In this document: one piece after another, positions 53,082 through 61,214 of the stretch
Layout of the letters: each line of letters opens with the position of its first letter
How positions within the stretch are numbered: the stretch's first letter is position 1
Source: Pseudomonadota bacterium
Lineage (GTDB): Bacteria > Bdellovibrionota > Bacteriovoracia > Bacteriovoracales > Bacteriovoracaceae
Direction of reading: 5' to 3'
Assembly (NCBI GenBank): GCA_027487685.1
Contig: JAIYDC010000046.1
Location: forward strand, 1 to 64,000
DNA: 64,000 nucleotides
Made by a program: the position numbers and the translations under genes
The notes under the pieces: generated by a model
Told to the model about the DNA's origin: nothing
What the model saw: only the letters and a program-made list of their open reading frames with translations
Databases searched by the model: none

Positions 53082-53597
53082 ATGAACTTAAAATTAATTG
53101 CCTCTTTCGCTTTAGTTGTATCGTCGTCCCTGGCCTTTGCCGTAGATACTTCTCAATGCCCGAGCGGCCTTACCGTCGAAGCGGTGGTCACGAGAGTCTA
53201 CGCCACATCGATCTACAGCAAAGTCCCTGGCTGGAAAGAGGCCCAGAGCACGCTGTCGCGGAATCCGGGGTTCCAGTCGGCATTTCGATTAACCAGGAAA
53301 ACCCAAAAGTCGTGTATCTACAGCGACCGGAGAAACAACACCGCAACGTTAACTACAGCGACCTTGTTTGACCCAGAAGAGTCCGGGGGCACCGTTAGCA
53401 ATGAAGTCATCATCATAAACTATAATGCCGAAGCCTCCACCTTTGTGAGCTACGTATCGGTCAAGAGCTATGGCCTCTCGGGTGTGGCCCTCTGGACGGA
53501 TCCCTCGGCCCAGAAGATCAAGGTCAAACTCCTTTCTCCAGAGCGGAACCGGCCCGCAGACTACGACCTTGGCATGGTCACTGTTCGGATGAAGTAG
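53082..53597 (+). CDS. Small exported protein of unknown function
   Basis: I do not recognise this 171-residue protein. The signal peptide is MNLKLIASFALVVSSSLAFA; the ATG at 53082 has AAGGAG at the right distance, which rules out an in-frame start 33 codons upstream. The mature part is beta-rich, with two Cys (SQCPSG and KSCIYSD) that could form a disulfide. The gene has its own terminator. Confidence 0.7.
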   Translation: MNLKLIASFALVVSSSLAFAVDTSQCPSGLTVEAVVTRVYATSIYSKVPGWKEAQSTLSRNPGFQSAFRLTRKTQKSCIYSDRRNNTATLTTATLFDPEESGGTVSNEVIIINYNAEASTFVSYVSVKSYGLSGVALWTDPSAQKIKVKLLSPERNRPADYDLGMVTVRMK

Positions 53598-53635
53598 AAA
53601 TATCCGTCTAACTCGAATTCATCCTTCCCAACAAA

Positions 53636-53665
53636 GGGTCTCGCGGATGCGAGGCCCTTTTTTTT
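53636..53665 (+). terminator. Rho-independent terminator
   Basis: GGGTCTCGC and GCGAGGCCC form a 9-base-pair stem (one T-G) around GGAT, followed by eight Ts. Confidence 0.9.
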
Positions 53666-53768
53666 CACCGCGCCCCGAGAATACTTCTTCGAATCATCGT
53701 CTATTGCAGTGCTGTCCGGAGTCTCTGATGAATCAAAACCCGCTCCGTTCATCGTCCACAAGAGTGAT

Positions 53769-54479
53769 TCACAACACGAGTGCGTCGAGCGCCAGTTCGA
53801 TGGCCCTCGCCTCCAGTTCTGCACTCCTTCCGTTGTCATCGTACTCTCTTGAGTGATTGTGCTTTGGGTAGCTCAAGAGCAAGGTGGCATACTCCACACC
53901 GTAGATTTCTCCCAGAAGGTACAGGGCCCCGGACTCCATGTCTGATGAAGTGTGCTGGGGAGGGCCTTGATCTTTGTTCTGGAAATTGACTGCGTAGTAA
54001 CCGTCGATGTGACGATTCAAGGTTCTGGTTAAAGGTAGGTTGGACGCCAGCGCAGCGAGGACAATTCTCGCGGCGAGCCCGCGATGAAACTGGATGGTCT
54101 GTGCGGGAGGAACTCCGTAGTCCAGGCAAAGCCCCAAGGGGAGTGTTGTTCGCTCGATGATCGAGATGCCGTACAGCTTGAAGTGAGCATCATTTGAGCC
54201 GAGGCGGATGATCCTCCTGGCACCAAACGAGATCAGCTCTTCTAAGAGAAACGCTGCCGCGGGGGCGCCGATCCCCGTGTTCGCTACGAAGATCGCCTGT
54301 CCTTTGTGAAGGCCAGAGTAAACTTGATAGCCCCGGTAATCGGTATGGAGCTCTGGGGCGCTTAAGAATTCTTGAGCAATGCGCCGGACTCGGCCCGGAT
54401 GCGCGCAGATGATTCCCTTCTCCGGAAGAGGGGATTCTTTATTAAGGACGATGGTATTTTCTGGTTGTAACGCTAGCAT
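53769..54479 (-). CDS. Nucleoside phosphorylase-family protein (PNP/UDP type)
   Basis: Members cleave nucleosides with phosphate to base and ribose-1-phosphate. The 236-residue protein has the phosphate-site pattern GIICAHPGRVRRIAQEFL, YSGLHKGQAIFVANTGIGAPAAAFLLEELISFGARRIIRLGS and the ribose-site pattern SSDMESGALYLLGEIYGVEYATLLL. This is closest to uridine phosphorylase/DeoD-like enzymes. The usual catalytic Asp region near the C-terminus (here YPKHNHSREYDDNG) is atypical, so substrate is open. The ribosome site AAAGAGGAG precedes the ATG. Confidence 0.8.
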   Translation of the reverse strand: MLALQPENTIVLNKESPLPEKGIICAHPGRVRRIAQEFLSAPELHTDYRGYQVYSGLHKGQAIFVANTGIGAPAAAFLLEELISFGARRIIRLGSNDAHFKLYGISIIERTTLPLGLCLDYGVPPAQTIQFHRGLAARIVLAALASNLPLTRTLNRHIDGYYAVNFQNKDQGPPQHTSSDMESGALYLLGEIYGVEYATLLLSYPKHNHSREYDDNGRSAELEARAIELALDALVL

Positions 54480-54829
54480 ACAACTCCTCTTTGAAAGGAT
54501 TGAAGAACAAAGAAACTCAGTGTTTAGACAATTTGGCTAGCGCCACCAGAGGGGATGTGAATGACGAGAGGAAGAGTGGGATGAGAAGCGTTCCATGAGA
54601 GAACTATTAACGGCCCCCACCTAAGGTTTCAAGGGCCGTAAGAAAATTTCAGAGTTATGTCCCGGCCCCTCCTCGGCCACAGCTCTTCGATGGATCGATG
54701 AAGCCTACCCTACCGCCTAAGTCCGTTTAGACCTCCTGACCAATGCTCAAGCTGAGAAGTCTTGATACTCTTCAAGTTGCAGAATAAGTCTTTTGCAGAT
54801 GATCCCAACTTCGAAGCGAGGAGATCCAA
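54480..54829. other. 350-base gap with one hairpin
   Basis: The gap separates the divergent phosphorylase-like and ATPase genes. ACGGCCC (54610) and GGGCCGT (54633) form a 7-base-pair stem with an inner ACC/GGT pairing. No T-run follows on either strand, and no gene or convincing promoter is seen. Confidence 0.4.
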
Positions 54830-57214
54830 ATGCATCTGGACGAGGCCGGCGTATCTTTCACGGGGCTCTCCTCAGAGGAGGCCAGGAGAAGGCTCTCGAC
54901 GTACGGGAAGAATGAGCTTCTTTCAGAAGAGAAGGAGTCCCGCTTTCTCATGATCCTCCGGTTAATCAAAGATCCCATGGGTCTCATGCTGCTGGGTTTA
55001 GCGGTGATCTACGTTTTCCTCGGTGAGCGCACAGATGCGATCATCTTACTCATTGCCTATGTTCCGATCACCGCCATCGACGTTATCCTTGGCGCCCATG
55101 CCGAGCGCGCCATTGGAAAGCTGAAATCAACCTTTCGCCCTACCGCCCAAGTCTTCCGCGATGGTGCACTGACCGATGTGTCGATCCTGGAGTTGGTTCC
55201 GGGAGATGTGATGGCACTCGAAGAGGGCCAGACCATCCCCGCCGATGGAACCTTGAGCACAACGACGGAACTACGAATCAATGAAGCCTCCTTGACCGGT
55301 GAGTCTGAACCCTTGAGAAAACAGGATCGGGACGATCTGAGCGCTGGAACGAGCGTTCTCTCCGGGCGCGGAGTCCTGGAAGTAACGGCAACGGGCCCTC
55401 ACACCAAATTCGGAAAAATCCTGGTGCTCTTGCGAGCGTCAAAAGAGGAGCTGAGCCCACTCCAGCGAAAGATTCATCACTTGATTAAACTCATCATCCG
55501 GATCGCGAGTGTGCTCGTCGTCATCCTCTTTGGCCTAGAGATCTTTCGTGGGAAACCATTCCTCCAGGCCCTCCTGAGCGCACTCACATTTGGGATGGCC
55601 GCCGTTCCAGAGGAGTTCCCGCTCGTCTTCACGCTTTACCTCAGCCTCGGCGCCTGGCGGTTGGCCAGAGGCGGGGTTCTGGTAAAATCTCTTCCCGCCG
55701 TCGAGACACTGGGTGGGGTGGACGTCATCTGCACGGATAAAACTGGCACCCTCACCGAGGGAAAGTTTCGACTCACGGAGCTCATCCCCTACACTTCGAT
55801 GGAAACGAACGAGCTCTGGGAGTTTGCGATCCTTGCGTGTGAGCCGATCATTACGGACTCCATGGAAAAGGCGATCTTCGAGAAGGCTCCGGCGAGGCCC
55901 GATGTAACACAGTGGACTCTCGTCCATGATTATCCGTTTGAAACCGACGGCAAGCACATGTCCCACGGGTGGAGAGGGGCCTCCCAGCAAACTCTTCTCA
56001 CGATGAAGGGAGCGGTCGAAGGGGTCCTCGCGCACTGTCGCCTCACCGCGGAGGAGAAACAAACGATCCTTAACCGAACGATCGAGCTCGCGTCTCAGGG
56101 GTATCGGTTGCTGGGGTTAGCGGGGAAACATGCACCACTCACGGGACTTCGGCCCCGAGATGAAGAGGGTCTTACTTTCCTAGGGATCATGGCCTTCAGT
56201 GATCCCATCCGGAGCTCGGCTAAGGCGGCGATTCAAACCTGCCAGCGGGAGGGGATCGTCGTTAAAATGATCACCGGAGACCATCCTCTCACGGCCCACG
56301 CCGTTGCCGATCAGTTGGAGCTAGCGCACTCACATGCTGCGCTCTACAGCGGTGCCGACCTTCTCGGACTTAGTCACGAGGCACGGCAGGAAGCCTTTCG
56401 AACGGGGGCCATCTTCTCGAGAGTGACACCCGAGCAGAAGTACGAGCTGGTGCAGGCCCTCAAAGACCAAGGAAAAATCATCGCCATGACCGGCGACGGA
56501 GTTAACGATACGCCGGCGTTAAAGATTGCTGATGTCGGCATCAGCATGGGAGATACTGCGACCGATGCCGCGAGAGCGACTTCGAAACTTGTGCTCCTTC
56601 AAAACGACTTCGATGGGATCGTCCAGGCCGTTCTAGAAGGCCGGAGAATCTTCTCCAGCCTCCGGAAGAGCTTCTCGTATCTCGTGTCGTTTCACGTTCC
56701 GATCGTCCTCCTCGCCTTCCTCCCACCAGCGCTGGGGATGGGCGACGTATTTCTGCCGATTCACATTATTCTTCTTCACCTCGTTGTCCATCCCGTTTCC
56801 GCATTTACTTTCGAGAATCACCCCGTAGTGAAACAGAACAAAAGCCGCGAGGTTCTCGACAAGACCACCTTTTTGACCGCCATCCTCTCAGGTTCCCTGG
56901 TCACGTTAACCGCGCTCGCTCCCTTCTTCTTCTATCCAGACTGGCAGATCGAACAGAAGAGATCCTTTTCCATAAATGTTTTTCTTATCGGAAATCTTGG
57001 CTTTGTGCTTCTTGAGACGATTCCCATCTTTACGACCCGTCTCTTCTTCACGGTTTTCCTACTCCTGTCGTCCACCCTGATTTTCTATCTCAACTTCATG
57101 TCAAAGGCCTTGCACGTACAAGCGATTCTGCCGATCGGCTACCTCGTCTCCTCACTTCTAGGACTCGGATCATCTCTTCCAAGCCTTATCATTCGAAAGT
57201 CCAGGAACGCCTAG
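54830..57214 (+). CDS. P-type cation-transporting ATPase
   Basis: This 794-residue inner-membrane pump has an N-terminal cation-ATPase domain (FTGLSSEEARRRLSTYGKNEL), the actuator motif TGES, the phosphorylation motif CTDKTGT with Asp303, the hinge TGDGVNDTPALKIADVGISMG and C-terminal helices. M4 reads VPEEFPLVFTLY, where calcium pumps of subfamily P2A have PEGLP; the ion is therefore uncertain (calcium, magnesium or proton-like). It lacks heavy-metal CPC motifs and N-terminal metal-binding domains. Ribosome site GAGGAG. It stands alone and converges on the exported RSH-like gene. Confidence 0.88.
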   Translation: MHLDEAGVSFTGLSSEEARRRLSTYGKNELLSEEKESRFLMILRLIKDPMGLMLLGLAVIYVFLGERTDAIILLIAYVPITAIDVILGAHAERAIGKLKSTFRPTAQVFRDGALTDVSILELVPGDVMALEEGQTIPADGTLSTTTELRINEASLTGESEPLRKQDRDDLSAGTSVLSGRGVLEVTATGPHTKFGKILVLLRASKEELSPLQRKIHHLIKLIIRIASVLVVILFGLEIFRGKPFLQALLSALTFGMAAVPEEFPLVFTLYLSLGAWRLARGGVLVKSLPAVETLGGVDVICTDKTGTLTEGKFRLTELIPYTSMETNELWEFAILACEPIITDSMEKAIFEKAPARPDVTQWTLVHDYPFETDGKHMSHGWRGASQQTLLTMKGAVEGVLAHCRLTAEEKQTILNRTIELASQGYRLLGLAGKHAPLTGLRPRDEEGLTFLGIMAFSDPIRSSAKAAIQTCQREGIVVKMITGDHPLTAHAVADQLELAHSHAALYSGADLLGLSHEARQEAFRTGAIFSRVTPEQKYELVQALKDQGKIIAMTGDGVNDTPALKIADVGISMGDTATDAARATSKLVLLQNDFDGIVQAVLEGRRIFSSLRKSFSYLVSFHVPIVLLAFLPPALGMGDVFLPIHIILLHLVVHPVSAFTFENHPVVKQNKSREVLDKTTFLTAILSGSLVTLTALAPFFFYPDWQIEQKRSFSINVFLIGNLGFVLLETIPIFTTRLFFTVFLLLSSTLIFYLNFMSKALHVQAILPIGYLVSSLLGLGSSLPSLIIRKSRNA

Positions 57215-57222
57215 GAGTTTGC

Positions 57223-58980
57223 TTAGTGAGAGACGTGGGGAGCAAGGAGATCAAAGGAAATGCTCTCAGGAAGGCCCGGAGGTAGCCGCGGAGTCGGCGT
57301 CGTTGCAGGGATGGCCCCAGCCTCTACTCGGCGAGCGTGAATCATTCTCTGTTCGATGTAGGCCGTGACTAGGTTCCGCTGAGACTCCGGAAGCCGACGG
57401 TAATCTTCGGCCGCACGAGCGAGCGCCGGATTGGCAAGGTAACGATCAGCGAGAGGCTTTCCTGCATCGATGTCGTAGAAGAGATGCTTTATCTCTGCGT
57501 TTTGACTTACCGCCGGTCCTCGGATCTGAAACTCGGCTTGGACACCGCTTCGGTACCGAATGTTCATGTGAAAGGCTGTGTAACCGTCAGCAAAGCTATC
57601 GGTGGGAGCATTGCGGACAGCAACGGGTGGAGGGATTTCATGAGCAGGAGTTCCGGCCTGTCTTAGGTTCGAGAGATACTCAGTGTCTGCTCTCACGATT
57701 TGTTCGATCTGCGCATCGGTCAGGTATGGAGGAGCTGCTCCATTCCGAGGCCGATAGTTTAAGATCTCGGTCACTCGGTTGCCGTTTCTAATATCGATCA
57801 CAACCTGATCAACAAAATCCTGAACAAGCCGCGGCTCAATTACACCTCTCGCATTAGGCCGAAGGGTTAGACGAGCACCAATGCCGTCACCAATCGCCTC
57901 AAGTGAGCGATTCAATCGATTGATCCCCGGCTGACCGTTCGTAAAAGCGTTGAAGTCTTTCCGTAAGAGTTTAGTTAAGACAGAATTGTAGGTTTTCCCG
58001 CGGCCTGCGAAATCACCGAATCGCGCATAGGATAGACTTAGATTCCGTACCTCCCGTTCTTCAATGGTGCCGTAGGCGCGGGAGATCTCTCGGGCGTATT
58101 CTTTGATCCGCTCGATGTGCTGCGGTCCACGAGCTTCAAGCCAGGCGGCCCTCCTATCGGCCGGGAGATTCGTCAAAATTCCTTCGATAAGATTCGACGC
58201 CGGAGTCGAGTTCAAGCCCCGGCGAGGTAATGAGCCTTGGATCTCGGGGGTGACCGGAGGTATGGTTTCATCACCAACAACCACCGCGAGAGGTGGGGAT
58301 CCAGGAGTCTCCTCGGTGATGAAGATTGAGCGCCCTTCGCTTTCGGAGCTAAACTTGAAACTCTGGGATCGAACTACATCTTCCGAAACAAATTCCACAG
58401 GAACATCGTCGACTCGACCGGAGAGCCTCATGGCCGCTAGACGACGGGGATCAAGGGTCCAAATGCGGCCCTGGGTATCACGCCAAACTCGGATTGGCGG
58501 CAGAGAACGTAGGGTTAAGGTGCCCTGTCGAATCGCCTGAGCGTTTCCGAGGACAGTGTTTTCACCACTTCGATTCGCAGCATCGACCTGAGAGAAGCGG
58601 ATGTCACGAATGTTGAGCGTCGCAGGGCCCAGCTGCTGTCCGCGGTCAAAGATGGGCATGGCCGGCCCTTGCCTTTCAGCGCCGTGGAATCGAACGAGAT
58701 TCCGATTGAGTTCATTGACCTCATTTGGGGTCCAAGGAATCACACCCAGGTGGTTCAGTCCTTGGAGCCGAGTGTCCAGTATCCTAGAGGTTTGCCTAAA
58801 CTCATCCGAAAACTGACCAAACTGACCCGTCTGAAGACTGCGCAAGAGGGGGGTGAGACAGGAGCGTACCTGAACCGACGTAACCACGGCAAAGCTCGGG
58901 GCCAACGATACGAAGAAACCACTTACCAGTAGAGCTGCAAAGATGTGCTTCCGTAGAACTGTGCTTGAGTTTTTGACCAT
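57223..58980 (-). CDS. Exported ParB-like / RelA-SpoT-like synthetase protein (candidate effector)
   Basis: The 585-residue product has a signal peptide (about 1-31, FFVSLAPSFA), a ParB/Srx-like region (about 110-235, LPPIRVWRDTQGRIWTLDPRRLAAMRLSG...VPVEFV) and a RelA/SpoT-type alarmone-synthetase domain (about 290-510). Key synthetase residues are in place: R327 and K329 in GRGKTYNSVLTKL, D365 in IGDGIGARL, Y467 and H471 in DGYTAFHMN, and E483 in EFQIRG. There is no HD hydrolase, TGS or ACT domain. Export of such an enzyme is odd for a housekeeping alarmone synthetase and suggests a toxin aimed at another cell. No immunity gene is adjacent. Confidence 0.75.
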   Translation of the reverse strand: MVKNSSTVLRKHIFAALLVSGFFVSLAPSFAVVTSVQVRSCLTPLLRSLQTGQFGQFSDEFRQTSRILDTRLQGLNHLGVIPWTPNEVNELNRNLVRFHGAERQGPAMPIFDRGQQLGPATLNIRDIRFSQVDAANRSGENTVLGNAQAIRQGTLTLRSLPPIRVWRDTQGRIWTLDPRRLAAMRLSGRVDDVPVEFVSEDVVRSQSFKFSSESEGRSIFITEETPGSPPLAVVVGDETIPPVTPEIQGSLPRRGLNSTPASNLIEGILTNLPADRRAAWLEARGPQHIERIKEYAREISRAYGTIEEREVRNLSLSYARFGDFAGRGKTYNSVLTKLLRKDFNAFTNGQPGINRLNRSLEAIGDGIGARLTLRPNARGVIEPRLVQDFVDQVVIDIRNGNRVTEILNYRPRNGAAPPYLTDAQIEQIVRADTEYLSNLRQAGTPAHEIPPPVAVRNAPTDSFADGYTAFHMNIRYRSGVQAEFQIRGPAVSQNAEIKHLFYDIDAGKPLADRYLANPALARAAEDYRRLPESQRNLVTAYIEQRMIHARRVEAGAIPATTPTPRLPPGLPESISFDLLAPHVSH

Positions 58981-59356
58981 ATCTCTTGAAAACTATCGTC
59001 AATGACCCTTCATAAATTTAGAGAAAAACCATAGGCGACCCCCTAAGCCCAGAAACGTTGGGATCGTTGACAGGAGTAGTAGAAATTTCGGCCCCGACGG
59101 ATCAGGTCCGAGTTATCGTATGTGCTTAGTCTACAAACAGTTGGCCAATTTCTTCGGTAGCGGAGTGTTTTATCACAAGAAAGCGAAGCCATCGGGAGTC
59201 TTAAGCCCCATTTAAAAGGCATTTCTTGCCGGCACACGTCTTTCGCCCCAAATAAATTGCGATTCAAACCCTAGAGAGCTGATTAAATAAAGATTCTAGT
59301 ATAAAATGCTTGTATGATTTTTAGAGGGTTCCCATCATTCGTATCTAAAGGGTGGT
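58981..59356. other. 376-base gap between divergent genes, nothing clear
   Basis: The gap is AT-rich near 59270-59340, where TATAAA at about 59301 could be a -10 for the kinase gene, but no matching -35 is found. A 74-codon minus-strand frame inside it has no ribosome site and looks like chance. Confidence 0.35.
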
Positions 59357-61204
59357 ATGAGCGATAGCGATGATTTGAAGCGGAGTGAGTACATCTTATC
59401 CGGGGCAGGCCTTGGGTCCTGGGACTGGTGGATGGAAACAGATGAAGTGAAATTTGATCGACGATGGTGTGAGATGCTCGGCCTCAAGTTCGAAGAGACA
59501 CCCCACCTCCTCTCCACCTGGCAAAGCCGCGTGCACCCGGATGATCTCGCCAAAACCTTTGAAGACATCAAGAGCCACCTCGACGGAAAGACCTCCGTCT
59601 ATGAGAACATTCACCGGATGCGGCACACGGATGGCCACTGGGTCTGGATCCTCGACCGAGGCCGCATCAGTGAGTATGACCCCAAGGGCAAACCCCTGCG
59701 GTTCACCGGAATCCACCTTGAGATCTCGGACCACATGGAGCAGAAGATGCTCTGGGAAGAGTCGCAGCGCATGGCCCACATCGGTGGCTGGGAGCTCAAT
59801 GCGCTCACGGGAAAAACTGTGTGGACCCCGGAGACGTACCGGATCCACGGAGTTCCGGAGAACACGCCCACCGATCGAATCATGGGCGTAGAATTCTACC
59901 CCCCGCACGAGCGTGTGCGGATCTCTGAATGTATCGAAGATTGTCTCAACGGGAAGCCATTCCATGACGTCTTCGAGTTCTACGACACGAGCTTAAATCA
60001 CAAATGGGTCGAAGTGCTAGGGAAACCGATCTGCGATGCGGAGGGGAAGGTCTACAAGATCCTCGGGACGTTCCAAGACATCACAGAAAAGGTCGAGATA
60101 AAAAACAACCTCGAGAAGGCCGAACTCGCCGGTGGCATCGGAAGCTTCACTCTCAACGTTCAGACGAAACACGCGATCTGGTCAAAAGGTCACAACCACC
60201 TCTTCGGGTTCCCGCAGGACGTGACTCCGACGTTCGAACAGTTCCTCTCGAAGCTTCATCCCGAGGACCGGGACCTCCCCGTGGCCCTGATCGAACAGGC
60301 CTGTGCGCAGAACGCGAAAGAGTTCGAGATCAAGTACCGGGTCAACTTAGACCACGGCGAAGTTCGGTACGTCGAAGGGGTGGGGAGCATCACGTACGAT
60401 ACGTCCGGGACTCCAGAGCTCATCCGAGGATTCGTGCAAGACATCACCGAAACGACTCTCCTGAACGCGAAACTAGAAAAAGAACGGCTCCTGTCGCTGC
60501 ACTCGGCGAAGCTTGCGAGCCTCGGAGAGATGGCCGCAGGGATGGCCCACGAAATTAACAATCCCCTTGCGATCATCGCGGGGAATCTCTCCTTCCTGAA
60601 GGAATTCAAAGATAACGAATCCATGTTCTCCGCCAAAGTAGAGACCATTTCCAAGTCGATCATGCGGATCGAAAAAATCGTCCGAGGCCTCGGAATGTTC
60701 TCGAAGACATCCGCGCACAGTGAGCTCAAGCTCGAGTCCCTCGAGGGGATTGCATCGGAAGCTCTCCTCCTAACGGAACCGAAGGCAAAGCAGTCATCAA
60801 CGCGTGTGACTCTGGAAATCGAACGGGACCTCTCCATTGTCTGCGATGCTGCCGACATCCGGCAGGTCATTGTGCATCTTCTTGCCAATGCCATTGATGC
60901 GGTAAAGGGCAAGGCCGACCGGTGGGTCAAGGTCCGAGCGTATTCGGAAGACTCCCAGGTCGTGCTTCAGGTCATTGACTCCGGTTCTGGCATTCTACCG
61001 GAACTCAAAGATAAGATTTTTCATCCTTTCTTCACGACAAAAGACGTGGGCGAAGGAACCGGACTCGGGCTCTCCGTTGCCAAGGGCATCCTGAACTATC
61101 ACAGGGCCGAACTCAAGATCAACGACACGTTCGGGAACACCTGCATCGAAGCCCGATTTACCAAGCCCGATCACAAGCGCCCCGAAAATCGACTGCCACT
61201 GTAG
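59357..61204 (+). CDS. Soluble multi-PAS sensor histidine kinase
   Basis: The 615-residue cytoplasmic kinase has no membrane segment. Three PAS/PAC units come first (about 10-125, ending TGIHLEISDH; about 130-250, ending GTFQDITEK; about 255-375, ending GFVQDITET). The HisKA domain follows with His398 in EMAAGMAHEINNPLAI, then HATPase_c with the N box (LLANAIDAVKGK), G1 (VIDSGSGI) and G2 (GEGTGLGLSVAKG). No receiver domain or partner regulator gene is nearby, so it is an orphan. Ribosome site AAAGGGTGG. Confidence 0.93.
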   Translation: MSDSDDLKRSEYILSGAGLGSWDWWMETDEVKFDRRWCEMLGLKFEETPHLLSTWQSRVHPDDLAKTFEDIKSHLDGKTSVYENIHRMRHTDGHWVWILDRGRISEYDPKGKPLRFTGIHLEISDHMEQKMLWEESQRMAHIGGWELNALTGKTVWTPETYRIHGVPENTPTDRIMGVEFYPPHERVRISECIEDCLNGKPFHDVFEFYDTSLNHKWVEVLGKPICDAEGKVYKILGTFQDITEKVEIKNNLEKAELAGGIGSFTLNVQTKHAIWSKGHNHLFGFPQDVTPTFEQFLSKLHPEDRDLPVALIEQACAQNAKEFEIKYRVNLDHGEVRYVEGVGSITYDTSGTPELIRGFVQDITETTLLNAKLEKERLLSLHSAKLASLGEMAAGMAHEINNPLAIIAGNLSFLKEFKDNESMFSAKVETISKSIMRIEKIVRGLGMFSKTSAHSELKLESLEGIASEALLLTEPKAKQSSTRVTLEIERDLSIVCDAADIRQVIVHLLANAIDAVKGKADRWVKVRAYSEDSQVVLQVIDSGSGILPELKDKIFHPFFTTKDVGEGTGLGLSVAKGILNYHRAELKINDTFGNTCIEARFTKPDHKRPENRLPL

Positions 61205-61214
61205 TGCGCCCAGA

